Below are positions 1 through 8,141 of a DNA stretch of 24,491 bases, piece by piece. The DNA comes from Anaerolineales bacterium UBA1429 (GTDB lineage Bacteria > Chloroflexota > Anaerolineae > UBA1429): contig DCTX01000038.1 in NCBI GenBank assembly GCA_002329325.1, positions 1-24,491 on the forward strand, given 5' to 3'. Positions within the stretch are counted from its first letter, which is position 1; the number at the start of each line of letters is the position of its first letter. A model generated the notes under the pieces. It made no database searches and was not told where the DNA came from. It was given only the letters and a program-made list of their open reading frames with translations. The translations under genes were made by a program, and so were the position numbers.

Positions 1-1
1 G

Positions 2-892
2 CCCATCGGCTCGGCCACCTTCGCTTGGGGCCAACGCACCTATATCATGGGCATCGTCAATGTCACGCCCGATTCCTTCTCCGGCGATGGCCTGTTCACC
101 GGCGACGACGCCGACCTGGCGGAGCGGGCGGCGGCTCACGCCCTGGCCCTGGTCTCGCAGGGGGCGGATATCGTGGACGTGGGGGGCGAATCCACCCGCC
201 CGGGAGCCGCTCCCGTGGATGCGCAGGAGGAGCTGCGGCGGGTGATCCCGGCCATCCGGGCCATCCGCCGCCAGAGCGACATCCCCATCTCAGTGGATAC
301 CTCCAAGGCCGTGGTGGCCCAGGCCGCCCTGGAGGCGGGCGCCGACATGATCAACGACGTGTGGGGCCTGCGGCTGGATCCGGCCCTGGGGCCGTTGGTC
401 GCGGCGCGCGGCGCTCCGGTGGTCTTGATGCACAACCGCAGCCACCCCCGAGATGCCGCACTGACCCAGCGGCTGGGCGGGCGCTATGTGGGCGTCGCCT
501 ATGAGGACCTGGTGTTGGATCTGCTGGAGGAGCTGCAAGCCCAGGTGGAGCAGGCCCTGGCGTGGGGCATCGCCCGCCGGAATATCGTCGTGGACCCGGG
601 GCTGGGCTTTGGCAAGACCGTGGAGCAGAACCTGGCCCTGGTCAACCGCTGCGAGGCATTGCGGGTGCTGGGCCTGCCGATCCTGCTGGGGCCTTCACGC
701 AAGTCGTTCATTGGCTACACACTGGACCTGCCGCCGGACCGGCGCGTGCATGGCACCGTGGCCAGCCTGACGGCGGCCATCGTGCGGGGCGGCGTGGATA
801 TGGTCCGCGTGCACGACGTCGAGGCGGCGGCCCAGGCCGCCCGCATGGCCGATGCCATCGTGGGGCGCCGCGCGCCCGACGGCGACCGCTAG
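2..892 (+). CDS. folP: Dihydropteroate synthase (5'-truncated by window edge)
   Basis: Condenses 6-hydroxymethyl-dihydropterin pyrophosphate with p-aminobenzoate to dihydropteroate in cytoplasmic folate synthesis. The reading frame is open from base 2, and the residues before the methionine at base 47 (IGSATFAWGQRTYI) already look like the family N-terminus, so the true start lies left of the window. All family signatures are present in order: GIVNVTPDSFSGDG (pterin and phosphate loop), GGESTRPGA, SVDTSK, INDVWG, VLMHN, VDPGLGFGKT and GPSRKSFIG, ending with a VHGT...RVHDV C-terminus. Only a few N-terminal residues are missing, since the visible length is close to that of a complete enzyme. 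It is followed 11 bases later by folK, the enzyme preparing its pterin substrate, so the two are probably cotranscribed. Confidence 0.97.
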   Translation, partial: PIGSATFAWGQRTYIMGIVNVTPDSFSGDGLFTGDDADLAERAAAHALALVSQGADIVDVGGESTRPGAAPVDAQEELRRVIPAIRAIRRQSDIPISVDTSKAVVAQAALEAGADMINDVWGLRLDPALGPLVAARGAPVVLMHNRSHPRDAALTQRLGGRYVGVAYEDLVLDLLEELQAQVEQALAWGIARRNIVVDPGLGFGKTVEQNLALVNRCEALRVLGLPILLGPSRKSFIGYTLDLPPDRRVHGTVASLTAAIVRGGVDMVRVHDVEAAAQAARMADAIVGRRAPDGDR

Positions 893-903
893 GCGCACCG
901 CCC

Positions 904-1401
904 ATGGCGCATGTCTATCTGGGGTTGGGGAGCAACCTGGGGTGTCGAGAAGGGGCGATACGCGAGGCCTGCGCCCGGCTGGAGCGCTCCGGCGCGCGGC
1001 TGATCGCCCTCTCGCCGCTGTACGAAACGGAACCATGGGGCGTCCTGGAGCAGCCCCGCTTCCTCAACGCCGCCTGCGCGGTAGAGGTCGCCTGGCCGCC
1101 CCTGGCGACGCTGCGCCGGCTCAAGCAGCTCGAGCGCGAGATGGGCCGCATCCCCGGCGCCCGCTATGGCCCCCGGGTGATCGACCTGGACATCCTGCTG
1201 TATGATCAGGTGCAGATAGCCACCGACGAACTGACCGTGCCGCACCCAGGCATGCTGGAGCGCGCCACCGTGTTGGTGCCGTTGGCGGATATCGCCCACC
1301 AGATCAAGCACCCCGTCACAGGGCGCACTATCCAGGAGCACCTGAGGGCCTTGGGCGCGATCGGCGGCCTGGCGCCCTACCCCCCTGGCTTGCCCGGCTG
1401 A
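904..1401 (+). CDS. folK: 2-amino-4-hydroxy-6-hydroxymethyldihydropteridine pyrophosphokinase
   Basis: Transfers pyrophosphate from ATP to hydroxymethyl-dihydropterin, giving the substrate for FolP. The 165-residue protein has the normal family length. It shows the N-terminal YLGLGSNLG, the LSPLYETEPWG segment with the pterin-stacking region, FLNAA, the signature PRVIDLDILLYD with the two magnesium aspartates at residues 95 and 97, and VPHPGMLER. The ATG at 904 is chosen because the protein then begins MAHVYLGLGSN as in homologues. No clear Shine-Dalgarno sequence precedes it, so translation may be coupled to the folP stop codon 11 bases upstream. Its 3' end converges on the response-regulator gene with only 23 bases between them and no obvious terminator. 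Confidence 0.97.
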   Translation: MAHVYLGLGSNLGCREGAIREACARLERSGARLIALSPLYETEPWGVLEQPRFLNAACAVEVAWPPLATLRRLKQLEREMGRIPGARYGPRVIDLDILLYDQVQIATDELTVPHPGMLERATVLVPLADIAHQIKHPVTGRTIQEHLRALGAIGGLAPYPPGLPG

Positions 1402-1424
1402 GGCACTGTCTTGCCGGCGCGCGG

Positions 1425-1808
1425 CTACTCCTCGCCCAGCTCCTCTGCATGCACCGGCAGCAAGACGGGCAGGAAGGTGGCCACATCCAGCGGCTTGCGG
1501 AAGAGCGCCTCGGCCCCCTCCTCCATCGCCCGCTGGGCTTCTACCCCGCCCTCCATGCCGGTGATCATGATGACCCGCGTGGCAGGACGCCTCTCCTTGA
1601 TGCGGCGCAACGTCTCTACACCGTCCATCTCTGGCATAAAGATATCCAGTAGCACGACGTCATAGTCGCGCCCGGCGCACAGGTCCAGCGCCTCTTGGCC
1701 CGAAGAAGCCAGGTCTACGTCATAGCCCTGCAGCATCAGGATTGCCTGCATAGATTCGCGTATACCCGCGTCATCATCTACCAGCAGGATGCTCCGTTTC
1801 AGCGTCAT
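1425..1808 (-). CDS. Single-domain response regulator (CheY-like receiver)
   Basis: A 127-residue protein consisting only of a receiver domain, with no DNA-binding or enzymatic output. The acidic pocket is D11-D13, the phospho-acceptor is D55 in LLDIFMPEMDG, the switch threonine is T83 and the conserved lysine is K105 in FRKPL. All catalytic residues are intact, so phosphorylation is expected. The start has a GAAGG Shine-Dalgarno close to the ATG and a promoter with extended -10 about 80 bases upstream. It probably acts by protein-protein contact or as a phosphorelay carrier. The only kinase in the window, at 4625-7873, already has its own C-terminal receiver, so pairing is uncertain. Confidence 0.93.
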   Translation of the reverse strand: MTLKRSILLVDDDAGIRESMQAILMLQGYDVDLASSGQEALDLCAGRDYDVVLLDIFMPEMDGVETLRRIKERRPATRVIMITGMEGGVEAQRAMEEGAEALFRKPLDVATFLPVLLPVHAEELGEE

Positions 1809-1887
1809 TAACCTTCACCCACCATTCCCCTGTATCCCTAGTCGGCCGGCCACCCAGAGCCCCCCGCTCCAGGATGCGTTCAGAGGG

Positions 1888-1896
1888 ATTATAGCA
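1888..1896 (-). promoter_or_regulatory. Extended -10 promoter for the response regulator
   Basis: On the minus strand the sequence reads TGCTATAAT, a perfect -10 hexamer with the upstream TG of extended -10 promoters. No good -35 is found at 16-18 bases, which is usual for this class. It lies 80 bases upstream of the response-regulator start. The rest of the 1809-2009 gap is an A/T-richer patch around 1915-1965 in which no gene was found. Confidence 0.55.
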
Positions 1897-2009
1897 GGGC
1901 GGGCGAAACAGGGGAGTAAAGGAAGCATGAAATTGGAGTATAGGCCTGTAAATAAAGCATGAAGGAAACAGAGGTGACCAGCGTCGCCTCGAGGGCGCGG
2001 GGGCGTTCT

Positions 2010-3716
2010 CTAGTCAGATCGGGGGCGCCTGCGCTGGGCCAACAATGCGCGCGTCTGGTGGTATGCCAGCTTGGGGTGGCGGTACTCGTTCAGCAGGCCT
2101 TTGTTGTTATAGTTCCGGGGTCGTCTCAAGGCCCGACCATTGCCCTCGCCGCGATCGGCCCGCGTGTCAAAGAACTGCCAGAGGTAAAAGCCCACCAGGT
2201 CCTCGCGGTCGAGAAACTGGGCGATGCTCTCGGCGAGCACCTGAGCCTGGTACTCCTCGCTCCAGATCACACCCGGCTCGACGGTGCGCCAGCCATAGAT
2301 GGCGCCCGCCCCGAACTCGGTCACCAGCAGGGGCTTGGACCCGATCCGGCGCCGCACCCGATCCAGGAAGCGCGTCCATGTCTCTTCACTGGAATACCAG
2401 CCGTGATAGCCGTTCAGGCACACCAGATCCACGAGATCGAAGCAACGGTCGCTCAGCCCCCGATCCGAGGCAAAGGTCACAGGCCGCGTGCGGTCCACCT
2501 CTCGCACCGTCTCCACCAGCCGCGAGACCAGCGTCTCGCCCTCCAGGGTGTCGGTCGCGCACTCGTTGAGCACGCTCCAGGCCCAGATGCAGGGGTGATT
2601 GACATCGCGATCCACCATGGCCCAGAGCATGGCGGCGGCCCGATCCGCCAGGATGTCGTGGCCCAGTTGGGCGGCCGTGTACCCCCACAGGGGGATCTCC
2701 TCCATGAACAGGATGCCCCGCTCATCGCACAGATCGAGGAAGCGCTGATCGTTGGGATAGTGGGCGCCGCGGAGGGCGTTCCCCCCCCAATCCTGCAGGA
2801 GCGCCAGATCGCGCAGCATCAGGTGTTCGGGCAAGGCAAAGCCCCAATCGGGGTGATCCTCGTGGCGGTTGAGGCCCACGATGCGCAGGGGCTCGCCGTT
2901 CAGCAGCACCTGCTCGCCTCGTATGCGCAGCTCCCGGAACCCGGTGCGCTCGATGAGGTCATCGTCATCCAGCTCCAGGCGCACGGTGTAGAGCCGCGGG
3001 TTCTGGGGAGACCAGCGCTCCACGGCGCCCAGCTCGGCGCCGAACATCAGCACCTGCAGCTCGCCCGGATCCAGGGTTGTGACGCCGGTGCGCACCCGCT
3101 CATCGCCCACCCAAAGGGCCCAGCGGTGCTCCTCTGGCTGGTCGGCCAGCGAGATCAGCTCAGCGCGGACGTTGACCGCCGCCTGCGCGCCGTTGAGGAG
3201 GGGCGTCACCCGCAGCGAACCGAGATACGCGGCGCCCTGCAGAAGGTCCACCGAGACCGGACGAGGGATGCCGCCGTAGCGAAACCAATCCAGGTTGTTC
3301 GAGGGGATCGTATACCGGGCGTCATGGGTGTTGTCCACCCGCACGATCAGCTCGTGCGACCCCGGCTCCGGCTCGGGCACGACAAAGGAGAACGGCAGGA
3401 AGCCCCCATAGTGCTCACCCAGGGGCTCGCCATCCAGCCAGACGTTCGCCTGATGGGTGACGGCGGCAAAGCGCACGCACATGGCCCGGCAGGGAGCAGC
3501 GTCAAAGCGCACCCGCAGCCAGGCCGGGCCTTCATAGTTGAGAAAGGGATGAAGCGTATTCCAGACCCCGGGCACCCACATGGCGTGGTGCTCCTCGGGG
3601 AAGCGCTGATACCAGCCCTCGCTCACCCCGCGATCCTCCGGATCGGGCGCGAAATCCCAGATGCCTTCGAGGGAGAAGGATTGCCTCTTGAGCGATGTAC
3701 GAAACCTGCGCTGCAT
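2010..3716 (-). CDS. Glycoside hydrolase family 2, probable beta-glucuronidase
   Basis: A retaining exo-glycosidase of 568 residues with no signal peptide, so cytoplasmic. The N-terminal sugar-binding jelly roll (about 10-160, with NVWLDGEPLGEHYGGF), an immunoglobulin-like middle domain (about 165-270) and the TIM barrel (from LLNGEPLRIVGLNRHEDHPD, about 271 onward) are in the usual order. The acid/base is E385 in WSVLNE and the nucleophile E467 in LLVTEFGAG. Near the C-terminus N537-N538-K539 matches the NxK motif that contacts the carboxylate in beta-glucuronidases, which favours glucuronide over galactoside substrates. The length also fits beta-glucuronidase rather than the roughly 1000-residue LacZ type. 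It is monocistronic, with its own promoter. The GH2 assignment is sure; substrate is inference. Confidence 0.93.
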   Translation of the reverse strand: MQRRFRTSLKRQSFSLEGIWDFAPDPEDRGVSEGWYQRFPEEHHAMWVPGVWNTLHPFLNYEGPAWLRVRFDAAPCRAMCVRFAAVTHQANVWLDGEPLGEHYGGFLPFSFVVPEPEPGSHELIVRVDNTHDARYTIPSNNLDWFRYGGIPRPVSVDLLQGAAYLGSLRVTPLLNGAQAAVNVRAELISLADQPEEHRWALWVGDERVRTGVTTLDPGELQVLMFGAELGAVERWSPQNPRLYTVRLELDDDDLIERTGFRELRIRGEQVLLNGEPLRIVGLNRHEDHPDWGFALPEHLMLRDLALLQDWGGNALRGAHYPNDQRFLDLCDERGILFMEEIPLWGYTAAQLGHDILADRAAAMLWAMVDRDVNHPCIWAWSVLNECATDTLEGETLVSRLVETVREVDRTRPVTFASDRGLSDRCFDLVDLVCLNGYHGWYSSEETWTRFLDRVRRRIGSKPLLVTEFGAGAIYGWRTVEPGVIWSEEYQAQVLAESIAQFLDREDLVGFYLWQFFDTRADRGEGNGRALRRPRNYNNKGLLNEYRHPKLAYHQTRALLAQRRRPRSD

Positions 3717-3752
3717 CTTGTCCCCCGTTCTGCTCTCTCCGGATGTTGCGCA

Positions 3753-3781
3753 AGTATAGGCAAATGGCGCCTCTCACGCAA
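3753..3781 (-). promoter_or_regulatory. Sigma70-like promoter of the GH2 gene
   Basis: On the minus strand TTGCGT and TATACT are separated by exactly 17 bases. The -10 ends 37 bases before the ATG of the GH2 gene, and a G-rich Shine-Dalgarno (GGGGG) lies just before the start. Confidence 0.65.
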
Positions 3782-3817
3782 TCGGCCGGTGCGACCCTCC
3801 GAGGGTTTGCGGTGCCC

Positions 3818-4516
3818 TTAGCGCATGGGGCTCTTGCCCGCCTCGATCAGCTTGGTGTTGAGGGCATCCCGTTTGGCCTCGGCGCGGGCTGGCCCGACAA
3901 AGTAAAAGTCAAAGAGCAGATCCAACACATCCAGGTTCCATTCGGCCTCGCCTGGCTCCACCTCGACGATCTCGCCACTGCGGCTGTTCTTGATGGGGTG
4001 CGCAGCAAAGTTGCCGATCACGCGGATCGCGTCCACCTGCTCGGCGATGTAGGTGGGCAGATCGGGCAGCACGGCCTCGATCTGCTCGGAGAGGGTGTTC
4101 TGCCGGGCATAGCCCTGCTCGCGCAGCACCGCCTGCAGGCAGCGACGCGAGAGCGCAGCGCTGGCCTTGGCGCTGGCCGGCAGCACCTGAGACGCCTCGC
4201 GATAGTCCTTGGCGATGTGCACCGGCACCTCGGGGGGCACGCGGCGCTCCGCGGCGGGCGGCACGATGAGCCGTTCCCAGACGACATCATAGGCCTCCCG
4301 GTCCTCCGCAAAGGTCACCTTCTCGATGGCGAGGACGACCTGCCGGCAGTTGGGGCATACGCTGCTATCCAGCCGGTACCCATCGCGCGAGGCCGCCGCC
4401 TCGCCCAGGATGTGATGGGGCGTCAGCACGATGCCCTTGAGCCGCTCGCCGATCAACTGGACAGTGACCTGGCAATGGGGACAGGCGACGGTCGAGCCGG
4501 GAGAATAGACGCCCAT
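3818..4516 (-). CDS. DUF4145 domain protein with N-terminal zinc ribbon
   Basis: A 232-residue soluble protein. Two CxxC pairs, CPHC near the N-terminus and CPNC about 40 residues later, form a probable zinc ribbon. The C-terminal half has the DUF4145 pattern: ALSRRCLQAVLREQGY, then IRVIGNFAAHP. DUF4145 is widespread and also occurs fused to restriction and defence-type enzymes, but no function is established for stand-alone forms. The ATG at 4516 was chosen over the in-frame GTG at 4522 because GGAGG stands 5 bases before the ATG and overlaps the GTG. A TTGACA promoter precedes it. Its neighbours (GH2 and a kinase) have separate promoters and give no functional clue. Confidence 0.85.
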   Translation of the reverse strand: MGVYSPGSTVACPHCQVTVQLIGERLKGIVLTPHHILGEAAASRDGYRLDSSVCPNCRQVVLAIEKVTFAEDREAYDVVWERLIVPPAAERRVPPEVPVHIAKDYREASQVLPASAKASAALSRRCLQAVLREQGYARQNTLSEQIEAVLPDLPTYIAEQVDAIRVIGNFAAHPIKNSRSGEIVEVEPGEAEWNLDVLDLLFDFYFVGPARAEAKRDALNTKLIEAGKSPMR

Positions 4517-4552
4517 AGACACCTCCGAGGGAACAGATAGCGGATCGGCCCA

Positions 4553-4581
4553 ATGATGGACGGCCGGCCGCCTCCTGTCAA
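4553..4581 (-). promoter_or_regulatory. Promoter of the DUF4145 gene
   Basis: A perfect TTGACA -35 and CATCAT (4 of 6 matches to TATAAT) are 17 bases apart on the minus strand, about 36 bases upstream of the ATG at 4516. It begins just past the stop of the upstream histidine kinase, so the DUF4145 gene can be expressed independently of it. Confidence 0.6.
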
Positions 4582-4624
4582 GCGCAGGGGCGCCAGCGTC
4601 CTCGCCCGAGGGCCGGCCTGGCGG

Positions 4625-7600
4625 CTAGGCCCCCTGCAGGGTGCGCTCGATGGCGTCGCGCAGCGTCGCCATGTCGAACGGCTTCTGGACAAAGCCCGTC
4701 GGCGCAGAGCCGGAGAGGCGCTCGGTGATGGCCTGTTCGCCGAATCCGCTGCACAGCAGCGCCCTGACCTGGGGGTTGATGCGGCGCAACTCCTCCAGCG
4801 TCGCGATGCCATCCATGCCTGGCATGGTCAGATCCAGCAGCACGGCGTGGATCTCGTCGGCCCGCTCCGCATAGATGGCGCACGCCTCCTCACCGTTGGC
4901 GGCGGGCAGGGCGGCGAGGCCCATGCGCTCCAACACGGTGCAGCACAGGTGACGCACGACCTCTTCGTCATCCACGACCAGGATGGTGCCGGAGAGATGG
5001 GCGTTGCCGGAGCGAGGTTGCTGCTCCGCACCGACGGCCGCTTCGGCAGCCAGGGCGGGGAACGCCACCGTGACGCAGGTGCCCTGGCCCAGAGTACTCT
5101 CCACCCAGATGGCGCCCTGGTGGCCGCGGACGATCCCCAACACCGCGGACATGCCCAGGCCGCGACCCGCGCCCTTGCTGCTGAAGAAGGGGTCGAACAT
5201 GCGCTGCAGCGTTTCATCATCCATACCGCAGCCGGTATCCTCCACCGAAAGCCAGACGTAGTGCCCGGGCGCGGGCTTTTCGACCGTACGGCTCTCTTGC
5301 AGCTCCTCAGCCCCATAGTAGCCATGGCCGGTGGTCAGGCTTACGACGCCCGCCTCTTGCCCCAGCGCCTCGGCGGCGTTGATCATCAGATTCATCACAA
5401 CCTGCTGGATCTGGCCGGAATCGGCCCGTATCGGCGGCAGGGCAGGGGCCAGGTCAAGCTGGAGCTGGGCCGAGCGAGGGATGGCCACCCGCAGCATGTG
5501 GGCGTTCTCTTGCACCAAGCTGCTGAGATCCAGGGCGCTCAGAACGAAACGCCCCTTGCCCGAGTAGGCCAGCATCTGGCGGGTCAGGTCCGCGGCCCGC
5601 CGCGAGGCGCTGATGGCCTCGTCCAGGCTGGTACGCGCCGGCGCGCCAGGCGGCAGATCCAGTCTCGCCAGCTCGACGTTGCCCAGGATGGCGGCCAACA
5701 GGTTGTTGAAATCGTGGGCGATGCCGCCCGCCAGGACGCCCAGGCTCTCGAGCTTTTGCGCCTGCAGGAGCTGGCGATCCATCTCGAGCCGGCGCGCCTC
5801 GTCCTCCTTGCGCTCGGTGATATCCTGGCCGATGCCATACAGCACGGTGCGCCCCCGCTGGCTGAGCGGCACCACACTCAACAACAGCGTCTTGACGCGA
5901 TCCCCGACCTGGTAGGTGGTCTCGACGGTGCGCCGCGCGTCAAAGGGTTCATGCGCCTCGCGCATGCGCGCCAGGTCTTCCGGAGGCGTCACGTCCCACA
6001 CCGAGCGGCCGATGAGCTCCTCACGCGAGCACTCGAGGAAGCGGAGCGCCGCGTCGTTGGCGTCCACGTAGCGGCCATCCAGATCGGCCACCAGGATCGG
6101 ATTGAGGGCAAGATCGTACAGGGCGCGGTGTTGCGCCTCGCTTTCGGCCAGGGACGCGGTGCGAACCTCCACCAGACGTTCCAGGGTGTAGGCCTGCCGC
6201 CGCAGCAAGGCGACCAGGGACGTCAGCCCGGCGGAGATGACCAGCCCGGCGCACGCCACGACGGGCGTGGTGCGCATCGGCTGCAGGGCGTAGAATTCGG
6301 GCGTCGGCTGGTACACCAGCGCCAGGGGCCGGCCAAAGAGGAACAACGGTACGATGTACTCGGGCGCGTTGTCCGCCACCACATAGCGACCGTCGGACGA
6401 CATACGCGTCTCGGCGTGGCCCGCAGGATGGGTGGCCAGCACAGTGTGGTTTGGCGAGTCGCCGAGATAGAGTACATCAATGGAAAGCAGGCTCGAGTCG
6501 TCGCCGCGCGAGCGCATGGCCGTATCCAGCAACGACTGGACCGGCACCAGCGCCAGGACAAAGCCCCGCTGCCGGGCCGAGCTGGCGCTCCCGTCCATCG
6601 GGTTGACCGCCCGCAAGAGCCACAGCTCCCAGGGGTTGTCCGGCACCTGCGAGGCCATCGGCGAAGCCGATGTGCGCAAAACGCTCCCCATGGACTCCTC
6701 CAGCGCCGCACGCAGGCGAGGATCGGAGCCCAGATCGTAGCCCAGCAACCCAGAGTTGCTCGCGATGGGCTCGACGTACGTCACGGGGTAGTACTGGGGT
6801 CGGTCTGGCACGGGGACCCGCCGGCCGTTGGCGCCATACTCCCAGATGGGGGCGTCCTCCGGTGAATCGAACTGGGCGTCGCTCTGCAGAAGATGCGCCT
6901 CGGCATGCCCCATGGCGGGAACCCAGGCATAGGTCTGCGCCGGCTGCTCGCGCACCATGGGCAGCACAAAGGCCGAGAACTCCCAGGGCGCCACATGCTC
7001 GCTGCCCTCGAACAGGCCTGCCAGCGAGCCCAGGTGGTCGCGCACCCGCTCCGCCTCGTCACGCACGCTGGTCACCTGGGCGGCCGAGAGCATCTGGAAG
7101 ATGTGGTCGCGCTGATCGGCCTCGATCCCTCCAACCATGATGGTGGCGACGGTGGTGACGAAAAGGCTCCACAGAGCCATCAGGGTGACCTCGAGGTGGC
7201 GCCAGTAGCCGTGATCTTTCTTTGACACCCGGGCGCGCCACCAGTGGGTCGCGGCGCTCACCAGGGCGAGCAGGACGACCATCCCTGATGCAAGAACGGG
7301 CTCCATGCGTGCCTTGCGGACCTGCTGCTGCCACTCGTCAGCGGGGACATCGATGCCGATGGCAAAGAGCACTTCGCCCGTGCGCGGATCCCGAACAGGC
7401 GCCAGCGCCGAGACAAAGGTGCCGTACTCGTCCGTCTCCGGCCCCGTAACGTAGGCCCGGGCCTCGGTGATCACGCGATAGTCCTCCGGGCTCGGTCTCT
7501 GGTAGACCGTGCCCAGGGGCGACGCCATGGGGTGGTCAGAAGGATAGCTCTCGGGGCCAAAGACCAGCTGGCCATCGCGCAGAGCCAGGGTATAGATGCC

Positions 7601-7873
7601 GCCTCGCTGCAGCAGCTCGGCGTAGGCCCGGAGCTGCGTCCGCAGCCTGGCCTCTGCCAGGGAGCCCGCATCAGAAGGGGAGAAGGTCAGAGAGCGCGCC
7701 AGGTTGGGATCGATCGCCTGCGCGATCTCTATGGCTTCCTGCAGCAATGGCTCGCGCAACCGTTCGTCCAGGGCGCGGGCGTGAAGCCCGCCCGCCCACC
7801 AGCCCATGGGGAGGGTGGCAAGACAAAAGACCGCCACGATGGCCATGGCAAGGCGCCGAGGGATCGTGAACAT
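4625..7873 (-). CDS. Hybrid histidine kinase with two sensor regions (second is CHASE), PAS, HisKA, HATPase and receiver
   Basis: A 1082-residue membrane kinase. TM1 is about 8-28 and TM2 about 191-208, enclosing a first extracytoplasmic region of about 160 residues. TM3 is about 228-250 and TM4 about 534-557, enclosing a CHASE domain (its hallmark is around 360-395, YYPVTYVEPIASNSGLLGYD). The cytoplasmic part has a PAS domain (about 575-690), HisKA with phospho-acceptor H720 in GGIAHDFNN, an ATPase domain (N832 in NLMINAAEA, DTGCGM at 879-884, GAGRGLGMS), and a C-terminal receiver with D968-D969, acceptor D1014 and K1064. All catalytic residues are present. CHASE binds small ligands such as cytokinins in plants, but the ligand here is unknown. 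No DNA-binding regulator is adjacent; the single receiver at 1425-1808 is a possible partner. Confidence 0.95.
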   Translation of the reverse strand: MFTIPRRLAMAIVAVFCLATLPMGWWAGGLHARALDERLREPLLQEAIEIAQAIDPNLARSLTFSPSDAGSLAEARLRTQLRAYAELLQRGGIYTLALRDGQLVFGPESYPSDHPMASPLGTVYQRPSPEDYRVITEARAYVTGPETDEYGTFVSALAPVRDPRTGEVLFAIGIDVPADEWQQQVRKARMEPVLASGMVVLLALVSAATHWWRARVSKKDHGYWRHLEVTLMALWSLFVTTVATIMVGGIEADQRDHIFQMLSAAQVTSVRDEAERVRDHLGSLAGLFEGSEHVAPWEFSAFVLPMVREQPAQTYAWVPAMGHAEAHLLQSDAQFDSPEDAPIWEYGANGRRVPVPDRPQYYPVTYVEPIASNSGLLGYDLGSDPRLRAALEESMGSVLRTSASPMASQVPDNPWELWLLRAVNPMDGSASSARQRGFVLALVPVQSLLDTAMRSRGDDSSLLSIDVLYLGDSPNHTVLATHPAGHAETRMSSDGRYVVADNAPEYIVPLFLFGRPLALVYQPTPEFYALQPMRTTPVVACAGLVISAGLTSLVALLRRQAYTLERLVEVRTASLAESEAQHRALYDLALNPILVADLDGRYVDANDAALRFLECSREELIGRSVWDVTPPEDLARMREAHEPFDARRTVETTYQVGDRVKTLLLSVVPLSQRGRTVLYGIGQDITERKEDEARRLEMDRQLLQAQKLESLGVLAGGIAHDFNNLLAAILGNVELARLDLPPGAPARTSLDEAISASRRAADLTRQMLAYSGKGRFVLSALDLSSLVQENAHMLRVAIPRSAQLQLDLAPALPPIRADSGQIQQVVMNLMINAAEALGQEAGVVSLTTGHGYYGAEELQESRTVEKPAPGHYVWLSVEDTGCGMDDETLQRMFDPFFSSKGAGRGLGMSAVLGIVRGHQGAIWVESTLGQGTCVTVAFPALAAEAAVGAEQQPRSGNAHLSGTILVVDDEEVVRHLCCTVLERMGLAALPAANGEEACAIYAERADEIHAVLLDLTMPGMDGIATLEELRRINPQVRALLCSGFGEQAITERLSGSAPTGFVQKPFDMATLRDAIERTLQGA

Positions 7874-7973
7874 GCGTCGTTGATGTCCTCCTCGTGATGG
7901 CCCCGCACATGGCCGCGAGAGGCCAGCCCTGTGCGGTCCTGGGGGTCACTGGCCAGTTGCGCGTCTCCGCAAC

Positions 7974-8002
7974 ACTCTACGAAGCGCCGATCCGGCTGTC
8001 AA
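7974..8002 (-). promoter_or_regulatory. Promoter of the hybrid histidine kinase
   Basis: A perfect TTGACA -35 and TAGAGT (4 of 6) are 17 bases apart on the minus strand. The predicted transcript start near 7967 leaves a 5' leader of about 94 bases; GAGGAGG lies 13 bases before the ATG at 7873, a long spacing. The rest of the 7874-8141 gap has only a short ATGGCC/GGCCAT inverted repeat (8059-8077) with no T-run. Confidence 0.6.
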
Positions 8003-8141
8003 GCGCAAGCGCCCGAGGTCTTTGGAGAGGTAGCTCCCGGCGCACGGCCCGACCGCGCATGGCCGCGCCAAGGCCATCACGCGGTGGATCGGCTCGCCAG
8101 AGAGGACAATCGTGCGTGCCTGGGGTTTCCGGGGGACGCCG

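Noticed and set aside
1915..1965. Possible second promoter in the A/T-richer patch upstream of the response regulator
   Set aside because: A TATACT-like sequence is present on the minus strand, but no -35 hexamer was found at 16-18 bases on either strand.
4517..4522. GTG at 4522 as start of the DUF4145 gene
   Set aside because: The GTG overlaps the GGAGG ribosome binding site, which has correct spacing for the ATG at 4516.
4553..6865. Long plus-strand open frame opposite the hybrid kinase
   Set aside because: It is a composition artefact antisense to a kinase with intact motifs; no family likeness was seen. The same applies to 1959-3821 and 8608-10299 on the plus strand.
8059..8077. ATGGCC/GGCCAT inverted repeat as terminator of the 123-residue protein gene
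   Set aside because: The stem is only six base pairs and has no T-run on the minus strand.
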